A DNA stretch of 64,000 nt, taken from positions 248,001 through 312,000 of the forward strand of contig KV918791.1 of the NCBI GenBank assembly GCA_002049455.2, written 5' to 3'. The translations under genes were made by a program, and so were the position numbers. Each line of letters begins with the position of its first letter. Position 1 is the stretch's first letter. The notes below the pieces were generated by a model. The model saw only the letters and a list, made by a program, of their open reading frames with translations. It searched no databases and was not told the DNA's origin. The DNA comes from Porphyra umbilicalis. Its lineage: Eukaryota; Rhodophyta; Bangiophyceae; Bangiales; Bangiaceae. Positions 20,308-31,446 of the stretch are shown here, piece after piece.

Positions 20308-21215
20308 AACGCCTCCACCGCTCGTACGACGGCAGCCACGCCTGTGGAAGCCGCAAGCACGAGATAAAGACGAAATTAAAGAGGGTCGTATGTAGTCGTG
20401 CGACAGTCAGGGCACAGAAAAAAAGATTGTGGGTCACGAACCCCAAGAAGAAGGGGAGTCAGTTACGGTTGTTCCAGATCCCCGGAAATACTCTTCTCGA
20501 CGTACGCCCAGCCCAACACCCTATCCTCTTCAAACCAAAGAACGAGCAGGACTCACCAAAACCATAGTGCGACGTAGACGTTGTAGACGGGCGAGATGAG
20601 CGTCGGCGTCAGGAAGCAGGGCCCGGCATCTAGGCGTGGCACACAGCTCTGCGTACACTGGCGGCAGGAGGTGATACGCTCGTCCGCGTTGGCCAGTCGG
20701 CGTGGGACCGGCAAGAGACACCCTCCAGCCCCCGGTCGCGCAATTCAAATTGTGTAAGCATTGAGAGACCAATCGCATGGCTTCTATACTGGAAACAGCT
20801 CGAGTCCTGAGACTCTTGGTGTACACTGGCCACTGATAAAATATATTGCTACGTCCGCAAGAAGCACGCAGAAACGAGCGCGGACAGCTACCGCCTTTGC
20901 CAATTTTAGCTGCTCTCCCGCACTGCCGCCCACCGTTGCTTCTTACGCGGGTCTTTTCGTGGTCCAACGGAAGGGGGGGAAGCATCCACAGCGTAGCTGC
21001 CAGCACCGCTGCATCTCTCCCTCCCCCCCCAGACGAAGTGGGGTCGTCGACAGACGGATATAACAGAATATCAATCGTCGTTGCCATGGCTGGTCAGAGG
21101 GGACGGCGGTGGCTGCAGCATGCACACAGGCGCCTCTCAGAGCGGCACCAATGGCCGTAAATCTGTTGAATAATGAGACGGTGCGCGAGTCAGGTCACAA
21201 AAAGAACCCAGCTCT
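20308..21215. other. No supported gene
   Basis: Unassigned sequence. A minus-strand frame at 20530-21087 is open but has no domain or convincing composition. Confidence 0.4.
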
Positions 21216-23637
21216 CTATTTATGACTAAAGCGGTCCCTGCAAAACAATACGACATGCCGAGAGCGAACAAAGAGATTCCCTACCACGTCGTCGATAGCG
21301 AGAGCGTTGATGTACCGCTTCGCTCCCCCCAGCGAAGTAAAGCAGTCAGTGTCCCTCCTTTTCTCTGGCAGCCCTAAAGAACCTTGGCGGTCGCCGGAGG
21401 ACTTGACATACTCAAAGTATGCGTATGCCCTGGCCGCCCCCGCAACACTCACCACGGCAAAGTGGTGAACGGCACCGTAGATGGTAGCGTCGACGTCCTT
21501 CACACCACCTCCCGTCGTCCGCCTCTGCATTGAAGAGTTTACACGAACAAGGTTGTAACGCCTGCTGTCGGTAGTAGAGTTCGTGCGAAAAGATCCGCAC
21601 AATTGGCCGCGATTGAGCCGCATCCGAAAATACTTCTTGGCGATAATCGATGAAGGAATTTCCGTCACTCCTTCCGAAGCCAACAGGGCCTTCATGCGCT
21701 GAAGCTCTGGCCCAGCCAGATCACCGGGTCTGGTCTTGGGTGGCAATAGCATTGCCCTTGGATTTTCGCCATCCGTGAACGCGTTGGATCTCGGGGGGTC
21801 TCGCTCCTTGTCCTCGTTGGGCTTGCCGGTCGCTTCTTCCCAGTCAGCCGGCACGAAAGTCTTTGCCCATCTGGTGACGGCGTCTGCCCTATACTTGTGT
21901 GTCAGGGCGTTCACCAGCGAAGCGTAAGAGAAGCGACGGGATTGAATTAACGGCGTCAGCGTACTGATCAGTCGCTCCACAGGAAACTCACAGAAAGACC
22001 AGGCCGGGCCGCACGTGCGCACGTTGTCGACGACGTCCAGGAGCGGCGCGACAGTCGACCGACACAACTCAAGTCGCTCTGTCTCTCCTGCGTAAAAATA
22101 TTTGAAGTAGCCCGCACAAAAGCGCCGCAAGCATTTTTCCACTTCGGCTAGTTCCACCGCGGTGATACCACTCGGTCAAAACAGCAGGCTTGCTGCCCTG
22201 CTCAGGTCCATAAACGTGTTTAAGACGTTGTCAGGAACCCTGTCAGCTAGGATTTCCTCGCCAGAGCTCAGAAAGAATAACATCCAATGCACAGCCTTAA
22301 CGACGCAGAATGAAAAGAGATGTTACGCAGCGACCGGGCTGGGGCAAGGGGCACTGTAGCCGGTCCAACCTCCATTTCTTGTCCGACGGCGGCCGCCGCT
22401 TGCTTAGACATGATGTAGGGCCCTGGGCTTGGGCCGAGCTCGCCATACATGCCACAAACAAGCCGCCATAGCATGTGCGAGACGTTTGAAAAGAAGTGAT
22501 GCATCGGGTCATAAGGCAAGGTTGCTGCCCCAAGCTTCCATAGATATGTGAGGTGGGAATATCTTGGCTGATCGGCAGGGCTCGGGCGAAAAAATAGCGA
22601 AAAGCTCCTGATGCCTTTTTTGACGTCAATGGCGTTCACGGCGACTTGACTCTTTCCGACCTGGCGCGCCGTCTCGACTCGTACCGCGTCGGCCCAGATG
22701 CTCGTGGCGGTCCGCCTCTCAAGGGCCGCGCCCTCCACACTGAACAGCCGCTTCTTTGTAGTGGGGTCCACAGGTGGGTACTGGTAGACATTGCCGTCAT
22801 GGACGCCCTCGAATGGGTGGTAGCGGTTTGGGAACCGGGCGTTGTGGCCCTTGGCGTTCAGGACCTTATCTCCCCTCGGCATATCGCTCGTGAACTGCAG
22901 CACGTACGCGAGAAGTACATGTGTCCGGTCCGAGAAAGCCACAGAAACGCCCCCAATTCCAGCTGCAAGCTTGTCCAGCTACGCTGCGATTGGGTGCAGA
23001 AAGGACTCGAGATCGGCTGGTGCATTTGGACCAGGAGTTATAGCCAGTACTCGTTGCAAAGTGCCTCTCAATCGATCCCGGGGATTCATGGTGAGCACCG
23101 TCGCCATTATAGGCTAACCTTGGTAGCCTTGTTGTCGCCAGGCTTGAAGCCGTCCGTCGATGAGCCCAGGTGTGCGAAGATATTTGAATCAATTTGGCCT
23201 GTCGCGCAAATGTCTCTAAATACGTCTCCATCGAAAACGTCTCGTACCCCGTTTATGGGTCCGTAGCCGCCAGCCGCCTCCGGAGCACGCGCAACTGCCC
23301 GTACCATCCCCGGCCCGATGGATGGGTCTGCAAAGAGCATCCGCAGCCAGGATGCCAGACGCCAGTAAACCACTTGTTTCGCTGGTGTGCCGTCCGTCTT
23401 AAGCCGAGTGGCACCACAGGCGTTTTCGCAGGCCGTCAAAGTCTTCCTAGCGGCCGTAAAGGCATCGCAGCCTTTTCGGCAGCAGTCGACATGGAGCTCG
23501 TGGAGGTCGATACTTGCACGCACAAAGGCATTGAGGCACTTGACGAAACGGCAAGTTGATCGGCGGCCCCGCTGCCTCAGGTAGTCCGACGTCGCCTCGC
23601 GTGTGAGCCGATGACGCCGTAGGTATGTGGGGAACAA
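21216..23637 (-). pseudogene. CACTA/EnSpm (tnp2/KDZ-like) transposase, decayed
   Basis: Three large minus-strand blocks read in the order expected for CACTA-type transposases known from fungi. First block (23637-23110): CCRKGCDAFTAARKTL, DVFDGDVFRDI and LGSSTDGFKPGDN, which matches the STDGF motif with the first catalytic Asp. Second block: ITPGPNAPADLESFLHPIAA, YVLQFTSDMPRGDKVLNAKG and TLPYDPMHHFFSNVSHMLW. Third block (to 21216): FCAGYFKYFYAGETERLELC, VRTCGPAWSFCEFPVERLIS and a long C-terminal region. The frame changes near 23125 and near 22295. In-frame stops lie at 23114-23116 (TAG), about 22980 (TAG) and 22176-22178 (TGA). An earlier exon may lie up to about 23970. The copy cannot make an intact enzyme. 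Confidence 0.65.
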
Positions 23638-26307
23638 AAGTATCTATGTTTTTCTTGAAAACTCCTACGGGAATGCACACACCATCAGCACGCGCCGAGG
23701 GTAGCACGTCCCTGGGCGTAGGCGACGCGACGGTCCCAAAGTGGGCGCTGTGAGAGAGATGGTGGAGTCACCGCAGCCTTGTCTAGCCAACTGTGCTGCG
23801 TATTAGTAGAGGAAGCGTGTCCCGGCCGACGAACCTGTTTGGCTTCTTTAAGCATTCTCTGATTCTTCCAACGTACAATAATGTCTACGAGACGTCTCGT
23901 GTGTCTCACAGGCGCCTCCTCCCCCCCCTCGCCCAGCCAGTTGCCGGCCATTGAAGTACTCACGACACACACTCTGCTTTTTCCCGTGCGTCATGCAGAC
24001 CTGCCGCTATGGATCCCTCCTCCCATCCAAGGTGTGGTCAGTTTGTGATCACTCTTGCGGGCGCGGTGTACTGACATAGAGGCATACTTTCCGCGCCCAC
24101 TCATCACCCCCGTCGCCATGTCTCCTTTCCGACGTCCAGGCGAGCTACGGCCCTCACTTTGAGCGTGGTGGCAAGCCGAGACGCTTCAGCTCCTCCTTAA
24201 GCCACGTAACCGTCACTCGAGATTTCATACCCGATCGGTGGGAGACGGTCTAGATGGCAATACAGCGCGCCAACGCATCATTTTCGCTCGCGACTCTTTC
24301 GCAGAATGGGGGCGGCCAAGTCTGTGAGGATTACCGCGGTTGTGAGCCACGTCTGAGGACCTCGCCATTGAGTTAGAGACGTATTTCAGGGCCGTGGACG
24401 AGGTTTGTGCGGTAGTGGAGGCCGCTTTCGACGGCTTCGAGGACTACGATGAGGTCGAGGGGCAGATGGATGGTGGTAGCGATAATGAGAGTAATGAGGA
24501 GGGCGCAGAGGAGGGGGGAGGCTCAAAGGGGTCCATATCCGAGCAACGTTGGAAGCCAATACTTCTTGTACTGTGGTTCGTAGGTGTCTGGCCCTGGGGC
24601 ACACGACGAGGGCACTGGAGGACGGAACAACGAGCGGCAGGGAGGGTGGGTTCTGAATCGGTAGTGGCGGGGGTTGGCTGCACTCGGTTGGGGGGATGGG
24701 CGGTGACTGGGGCGCTCTGACAGGATCGTCCTGTGTTCCCTGTCGGGTGGTACAACATTCGACGAATGTAGCACAACCCCGTAGCCACGTGCCCAAAGAG
24801 GAAATTATCCCACCGCTGTCGTTCTAAGAACGTGCCCCCTATAAGATCACCCGATCCTGGAAGAAGGGCGGCCAAAGGTACAAGACAAAAGGAGCGGTTT
24901 ACTTGCCGGAGACGACGGTGCCTCCCACCGTCGTCGCCCTTCGTCCTAAAAAAGGCAAAAACCGTTGCGCGGGCCGAAGTCCCCTACTGGGATCTGGCCC
25001 GCACCGCCGACCAACCAATAACACTAAGTGTGACAACACGCTCAGCCCACCCCACCCAGTTGGGGGGAGGGCGAGCCAAACCGTGTCGCCGGGTAGTCCT
25101 GTCGGGGAATACCCGCCCCGGAAGGAAACCCCGAAGAGCACACACGCACGGCGTCGACCGGGGGAAGGCGCCCCGAGCGACAAACACGAGTTGTGTGACC
25201 GGAAGTTTACTTGCCCGCGTCGAAGGCCTCGAGGCGACACTCACGCCTCACCCTCTTATCCCATCCGTTCCCCTCGGACCCTCGGAAAACCCTCCTCAGA
25301 CACCCTCAAAGGACCCACGGAAAGCCCTCCCTCAGGGCCCACTTGGCTCACAACCCGGAGGACGGCCGAAGCTTCGAATACCGCCTTGAGTAGAGGCGGG
25401 GGGAAGGGTGCTACGTGACACCCTCGCGGCGCCCCGGAGTCAGGGGCACAAAGTAACATAAGTCGATAATCCAAGTGGGGTTTACACAAAATTAGGCCCT
25501 TAAGTAGGGGCCCGCTCGAGGGGGTTATGAATCCCAGGGAAGTATTGGAATTGCGGTTGTGGTTGGTGAGCCACGAGGTGATCACAAGTGGGTCGCCAAC
25601 GGAACAATTTGAAATATGCGTTAGTGGGGCATATTTCCGGGGAATCTGGATCCCGGAGTGTGGGGCCCATGTGACGGACCGTCACACTAAGTACAATGCA
25701 AGACAAGTCCCCGGATGCGGTAAGTAGATACGAGGGGGGATCTGGGCCACGCGCCCCGCCCTGACGTGGCGGCCCGTGGTGCGGCCACGATGGGGCGCCG
25801 GCCGCCTTCCTCACCCGCCGCCCACGGGCGGGACCGGCGTGATGGGCGCGCGGCGCGCACCCAGCCGGTGTGCGCCGTCCGCCCCGTACGCGGCGCCAGC
25901 TCGAGGGCCGTGTTGCCCGCCGCTGCCGGACCCGCGTGCACCTCCCGCGCCGCGCCCGTTCACCGCCAGCGCCACCCCCTGCCGGGTGGTGCTACAACGC
26001 AGGAACTCAACTCTAAGTCCCAAAACTGATGGACCAGGCGTCAATCAATTCCTGGAATGTACGCGGCGTTATAACGTTATCACATACGCGAGCTGCTCAC
26101 GTATGTCATAACGTTATAAAGCCCGCTTAACGGGCTCTACCAATGAGAGCAGTGTTTTGTTTATACCAAGGAGCATAGCGCGGAAATGGGACTACGCCTC
26201 AAACAGAGTCGCTTCACAAGCCCGGAAGACCTGCGATCTGGTCCCAATGGTACCGGAAATCCACGATATCGAGTTTTTGTTGAAGTTCTGGGCCTGTAGG
26301 GCATGTG
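23638..26307. other. Unassigned region
   Basis: No gene is supported. A plus-strand stretch around 24370-24530 encodes an acidic run (DEVEGQMDGGSDNESNEEGA) like the acidic tail of the mariner transposase at 58.9 kb, possibly a transposase tail relic. A GC-rich stretch at 25.75-25.98 kb resembles the other islands. Short inverted words occur at 24912-24939. Confidence 0.35.
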
Positions 26308-26560
26308 CCCTAGCAGCGCCGCAACGGCAAAAAAAGAGGCGACGTAGCGTGCCACAGATGACGCCTGCTGGCAGTAAAAAAAAGCTGCGCTTCGGCGAAC
26401 CCGAGTACGCGTGCGAATCCCAAGACAGCGACGTCCTGCGAACTCATCCCTGGTGCACGGCTCAGCCCGCACTCGCGGCCTTCATTTGCCCTAAGAGCGC
26501 CGCAACGGCAAAAAAACGAAGCAAAGTAGCTTACTATGGACGGCGCCTACCGGTTAAGAA
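26308..26560 (+). repeat. Two-unit coding-like repeat
   Basis: Two related units (near 26308 and 26490) share a GCCGCAACGGCAAAAAA start. The plus-strand frame open from 26157 to 26624 reads GEPEYACESQDSDVL and CPKSAATAKKRSKVAYYGRR. A third, broken copy is at 18.8 kb. It may be a fragment of an unidentified transposon protein. Confidence 0.4.
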
Positions 26561-27041
26561 TTTGTGGCGCCTGAGACGGAAGAATCAAGCGCGTCACTCT
26601 GTTCCGGTCTTGTGCTCGATATGATTCACGGCTAGCGGATTGCAATGATAGATGCGGTATCCACTTCAGGACAATCGCGTACGGCTAGCAGTGATCGCCC
26701 TTTCTGATGTCTGGTGCACACTTCAACCTTGTGTTTCCTGAAGCGTTTGTCGTGTTTCCCCTGGCAAGTATCCGTTTACAGCCACGGTTCTCGTCCGCAG
26801 GAAACACAACAATGTGCGGGGGAAACGACGCGATCGAGCCCCCCTCACTGACTCTCAAAGCACGCGAGATGCCAGCGTACAAGGTGCAGGTCGACCTGCG
26901 ATCGAGTTTGGATCAAACAACAGCCACCTGTCCCTCGCATGTGCGCGGCAGAGGCCGCTTCATATCGATGCCCTCGATTGAAATGTATATCCCGTCACGG
27001 TGTTGACAGTCATTCGCCCCATCGCTTAGCATGAGACTTGC

Positions 27042-27408
27042 TGTGAAGTGTACTTCCGCAGGCCCCCAGGGACAATTGGCCCTTGCGTAAGTCGTAAGTC
27101 TTTGTATTTGTGTGGTGACACTGCATGTACTTGATTGTAGATCTTTCAGCGGGGAACCCATTAGGGGTTGAGCTCCGGGGGAGATTTTTGTGGGGAGCGG
27201 CGCCTGGAGTGCGAGGCTGTGGGCGCCCTCCGGAAGTGCGGGAGCTGCCCTGGGAGGTGCCGTGCGGGCCTTGTCGGCTGCGCCATCGGGGGTGCCTGGG
27301 AAGGCCCTGCGGCTGAGGCGGCCTGGAGGATATCAGGCACGCCTTCGCAGGCCTGGGAACGCAGTGCCTAGTAAAATAACGCACCCACTCAACATCATCG
27401 ACTTCACA
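27042..27408 (+). repeat. Copia 5' LTR
   Basis: Begins TGTGAAGTGTACTTCCGCAG and ends ATCATCGACTTCACA. It matches 32130-32496 along its whole length with few differences. It should hold the promoter and polyadenylation signals; no clear TATA box was pinned down. Confidence 0.93.
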
Positions 27409-27422
27409 GGTTATGGGCCCAG
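27409..27422 (+). promoter_or_regulatory. Primer-binding site, initiator tRNA-Met anticodon arm
   Basis: GGTTATGGGCCCAG directly follows the 5' LTR. It is complementary to the anticodon stem-loop of eukaryotic initiator tRNA-Met (CTGGGCCCATAACC), not to a tRNA 3' end. Drosophila copia and yeast Ty5 use this half-tRNA priming. Confidence 0.75.
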
Positions 27423-27564
27423 TGTCGCTGGTGGTGATCGTCGTCTTCCGCTCTATCGTTTGCGGGACGGCGCTCGTTGGGCTGCTGTGTGTTCCGGCGT
27501 CGGGCGGGCGGGCTTAGCCTCCCACGTCGTCAGTGTCGCGCCTCGGGGCGCGGTTGTTGTCGTC

Positions 27565-29009
27565 ATGTCGGAGTACGGGCGCTACGGTGGCCCTCGCTTT
27601 GCGCAGCTGGACGACGATTACAAGGTCTGGGCCGTGTACTGCCGTGCACAGCACATCAAGGAGAAAGTCTGGTCAGCGGTCGTGACGGACCGCCCCGCGT
27701 CCGGGAGTGATTCCAAGGGCAACTTGGTGGCGGACGCGTGGGACATCATGAACGAGTCGGCGTTGGCGACCATCCAGATGTCGGTCAAGCCGGTTCATCT
27801 CCATTCGGTGACGGCGGCCAGTACGGCCAAGGACGCGGGGACGCGCTCAAGGACACCTTTGACGCGCGCGACAACGCACGGCTGCTGCAGCTCATGCACG
27901 AGCTGAGCAACCTCAAGAAGAACGGCGACGAGAACATCATCAAGTACATGTCGCGCGCCAAGGGCCTCCGCCAAGAACTCGCCATGCTGGGCAACCAGGT
28001 GGACGAGAACACACTCGTACTGCAGATCCTGTCGGGTCTTCCAGCAGAGTACGACATGATCAAGACCGTCCTGGAGAACATGGACGGGAAGCGCAACCTC
28101 GCCGAAGTGAGCGCCAAGCTGCTCACGGTGGAGCAGCGGGCCAGCCGAGGGCGGTCGTCGTCGTCGACTGGCGTCAAGTCGCAAGTGTTTGCAGCATCGG
28201 CTACCAAGAAGCCGTGGGACAAGAAGGCGGTCGTGTGCTACTACTGCGACAAGAAAGGGCATATGAAGCGCGACTGCCTCAAGAAGAAAGCCGACGACGC
28301 CAAGGGCAACAAGAAGTCAAACGGCGGGTGTCGGGATGGTGGCGGGGGCGGTGGTGCACCTCCCCGTGCCGCAGTGGCCTACGCCGCGTCGGCAGGCCAG
28401 GACGGGGAGCACAAGACTCCCGAGAGCACCAGTGGGATGTCGACCTGGGTGCTGGACTCCGGTGTGACCGACCATATGGCCGCCGGGGACAAGGGCTTCA
28501 CCGTCAAGACATCGGGAAGCGGGGCCAAGGTCACTCTCGCTGACGGTCACAAGGTGTCCACTAAGGGGCACGGATACGTCTCCATGGACGTGGGGGCGGG
28601 CAACACTAAGGTACGAATGGTCCTCGGTGAGGCCATGCTCGTGCCAAACCTGACGGACAACCTGTTGTCTGTGCGTGCGGTCGACCACCGCGGCGGAGCG
28701 GTGGTGTTTGTCGGAGACGCCTGCAACATCCTCAGCGATGAAGAGGCGGTACTCTCAAGCGGGGTGTTGAGCAACGCGTCTGTCATCGGTTCGGTCAACG
28801 AGTCCGAGAACTACGTGCTTAAGGTGACGCCGGTCAAGTCGTCGGCAAGCGCCGCCTCAACACGCATGGACGGCGAGGCGGAGCTGTGGCACTGCAGGTT
28901 CAACCACTTGGGCTTCGAGAACCTCAAGCGAGTGGTCGGGATGGTCGACGGGATTCCAGCTTCGGTGGCGGACGCCAAGCGCATCCTTGGCACGGTGTGC
29001 GTCCCGTGA
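27565..29009 (+). pseudogene. Copia gag and protease region, frameshifted
   Basis: ATG at 27565 starts a Gag reading YKVWAVYCRAQHIKEKVWSA. In a conserved stretch (TAKDA then DALKDTFDARDN) one T appears to be missing between 27837 and 27838, where a Trp codon is expected; the frame then shifts. The second frame carries the Gag core (LSNLKKNGDENIIKYMSRAK), a zinc knuckle CYYCDKKGHMKRDC at 28236-28277, the protease motif WVLDSGVTDHM near 28450, and the pre-integrase motif LWHCRFNHLGFENL. It ends at TVCVP, inside the integrase zinc-binding region, where the integrase deletion starts. No Gag is made intact from this copy without a frameshift. Confidence 0.88.
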
Positions 29010-31446
29010 CCTCAAGGCGTGGTATGACAACAAGGGCATCACTTCGGAGAAGACGGCGCCATACTCGTCGCAGCAGAACGGCAAGGCGGAGCGTGCCAAC
29101 CGCTACATCATGGAGCGCGTTCGCGCGGCACTGCTGGACGCCGGTGCGGAAGAGGAGCTGTGGGCTGAGGCGCTCTCATCGGTCATCCACGTGCTCAACC
29201 GGTCCCCCAAGGCCGGGCAAGATGTGACACCCCTTGAGGCGCTCACGGGGCGACGCCCTGACGTGAAGGGATTTCGCGTTTGGGGGAGCCGGGCCTGGGC
29301 TCTCAAGCCCAAGCAGCAGCAGCGCAAGCTGGAACCAAGGACAGATGTTGGCCGTTTTGTTGGCTACACCGTTGGTGGAAAGGCCTACCGCATCCTCGAG
29401 GATGATTCAAACAAGATCTTCGAGCGCCGAGACGTTCTCATGGAGGAGAGCCCAAGCAAGACTATGAACAAGACGTCTGTTATTGGTTCAAGCGCGAGTT
29501 CTCGCCTTACGGCGTGGACGGATGGTGACAAGCAGGACGGTGCGATGAAAATGCTGGACGCGGAAGTCTGTAGCGGGGACGAGTATGCTCCGCAGCAGAC
29601 TTCAGAGAGCGACGGCGCGCCGGACAAGGAGGCCGTCCATGACGCGGAAGACGGCGATGATGATGACGACAAAGAGGACGCGGCAGCTCAAGAAGGGCAC
29701 CAAGTGCTGCCTGACTCCACAACGGAGAGTGATGACAACGGGGCGCAAGCACCCGGCCGGTCCAAGCGCAAGCCGGCACCAAAGGTTACCTGGTGGAAGA
29801 GCAACCCGAAGGCGTACGTGGCAGCGGGGCCATTTGGTGACGCTAAGTATGCCTGGGACCTGAGCAAGCCGCCGACCAACGCGAAGGAGGCGCGTGCACG
29901 CTCTGACTGGCCCCTATGGAAGGCGGCAGAGAAGAAAAAGTACCTGGCGCACAAGAAGCTTGGTACCTGGTCCAAGACCAAGAACAACAACAAGCGCAAG
30001 GCCGTCAAGACTTGGTACGTGTACGATATCAAGAGCGATTCGGAAGGCATCGTGACGAGGTGCAGGGCGCGCCTGGTGGTGCAAGGCTTCAACCAAGTGC
30101 CGGGGCGTGATTTTGACGAGACGTGGGCGCCAGTGCCCAGCTCGGCAACAACACGCGCACTCTTTGCGGTGGCCGCGGCCAAGGACTGGGAGGTTCACCA
30201 CGTGGACGTCAAGACGGCCTTCCTCAACGCCAAGATGGACAAGGAGATGTACATCAACCTTCCGGACGGCACCGAGCCGGGGGGGGCACATGATGTCTTC
30301 CGTCTCAACCTAGCTCTGTATGGGACAAAGCAGGCCAGGCGCCTGTGGGGCATCAAGCTCGACAAAGGGCTAAAGGCTATGGGGGCAGTCCGCTCCAAGG
30401 TGGACCCGTGCCTCTACACATGGAGCCACCCGGTGCACGGGCTGGTTTACATCCTCGTCTACGTGGACGATCTCATCGTTGCGGGCAAGAGCCTCCACGG
30501 GGTTCAAGCGGTAAAGACCTCGGTGTCGGCGACGTTCGACGTGCGCGACATGGGGGAGGTCAAGGACTTCATCGACATGAAGGTAATGCGAGACCGGGCG
30601 GCCAAGACGCTCACCCTGAGCAGCCCGGGGCATGTTATCGCACTCCTTGAGGCGTTCGGAATGTCCAACTCCACGCCCAACAAGACGCCAATGGTGTCGG
30701 GGGCCAAGCTGGCCAAGAAGGGGGAGAACCTCTTGCCCGACGGCAACCGATATGCCGAACTTGTCGGCTCCCTGCTCTATCTCTCTACAAATACATGGCC
30801 GGACATTGCCTTTGCCGTGGGCGTGCTGTCGCGCTACATGGCCTGCCCCGAGAGGGACCACATGCGCGCGGTCAAGAGGGTGCTTCGGTACCTTCGCGGG
30901 GCCTCGCGCCTCGGCGTCGCGTACGGCACCTACAAGCCTCTCCAAGGGTACGTCGACGCCGACTGGGCGGGCGACGTTGACGCTCGTCGGTCGACGACGG
31001 GTTTCATCTTCACCCTCAACGGCGGGCCGGTCTCGTGGGCGAGCAAGCGCCAGTCGACGGTGGCAACGTCGACGGCTGAGGCCGAGGACGGGGCCGCCGC
31101 GATGGAGACCAAGGAGGCCCTTTGGCTCCGCAAGCTCTTGTCGGCGCTTGGCGTCGACGGCGGTGCCGTTCCCATGGGGGAAGACAACCAGGCGTGCCTG
31201 GCGCTCGTCAACAACCCCGAGGCAACGGGGCGCACCAAGCACGTGGACGTCGCGTACCACATGGTGCGCGATTACGTGGCGCGCGGCGACGTGACCTTTT
31301 ACTTCCTGCCGAGGGCTGAGATGCCCGCGGACGGGCTCACCAAGGCGCTGCCGGGGCCGGCGTTCAAGGCCTTCCGTGACGCAGCGGGTGTCGGGCCCGA
31401 CTTGGGCGCGGCGGCGGGCGCGCTTGAGCCCGACCCGGCGTGCTAA
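28987..31446 (+). CDS. Copia pol: integrase remnant, reverse transcriptase, RNase H
   Basis: An open frame of 819 codons in the same frame as the gag start. It begins at the integrase deletion scar: DLKAWYDNKGITSEKTAPYS and QQNGKAERANRY keep the catalytic Glu, but the HHCC zinc site and the first two catalytic Asp residues are gone. An acidic linker follows, then the reverse transcriptase (KTWYVYDIKSDSEGIVTRCR, VDVKTAFLNAKMDKEMYI, and YVDD at 30460-30471) and the RNase H (GYVDADWAGD, STTGFIF, STAEAEDGAA). RNase H has Asp where copia elements usually have Tyr after STAEAE. RT and RNase H look enzymatically plausible. The ORF has no ATG of its own at the expected pol start and was once part of a gag-pol polyprotein. 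Confidence 0.92.
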   Translation: MARCASRDLKAWYDNKGITSEKTAPYSSQQNGKAERANRYIMERVRAALLDAGAEEELWAEALSSVIHVLNRSPKAGQDVTPLEALTGRRPDVKGFRVWGSRAWALKPKQQQRKLEPRTDVGRFVGYTVGGKAYRILEDDSNKIFERRDVLMEESPSKTMNKTSVIGSSASSRLTAWTDGDKQDGAMKMLDAEVCSGDEYAPQQTSESDGAPDKEAVHDAEDGDDDDDKEDAAAQEGHQVLPDSTTESDDNGAQAPGRSKRKPAPKVTWWKSNPKAYVAAGPFGDAKYAWDLSKPPTNAKEARARSDWPLWKAAEKKKYLAHKKLGTWSKTKNNNKRKAVKTWYVYDIKSDSEGIVTRCRARLVVQGFNQVPGRDFDETWAPVPSSATTRALFAVAAAKDWEVHHVDVKTAFLNAKMDKEMYINLPDGTEPGGAHDVFRLNLALYGTKQARRLWGIKLDKGLKAMGAVRSKVDPCLYTWSHPVHGLVYILVYVDDLIVAGKSLHGVQAVKTSVSATFDVRDMGEVKDFIDMKVMRDRAAKTLTLSSPGHVIALLEAFGMSNSTPNKTPMVSGAKLAKKGENLLPDGNRYAELVGSLLYLSTNTWPDIAFAVGVLSRYMACPERDHMRAVKRVLRYLRGASRLGVAYGTYKPLQGYVDADWAGDVDARRSTTGFIFTLNGGPVSWASKRQSTVATSTAEAEDGAAAMETKEALWLRKLLSALGVDGGAVPMGEDNQACLALVNNPEATGRTKHVDVAYHMVRDYVARGDVTFYFLPRAEMPADGLTKALPGPAFKAFRDAAGVGPDLGAAAGALEPDPAC

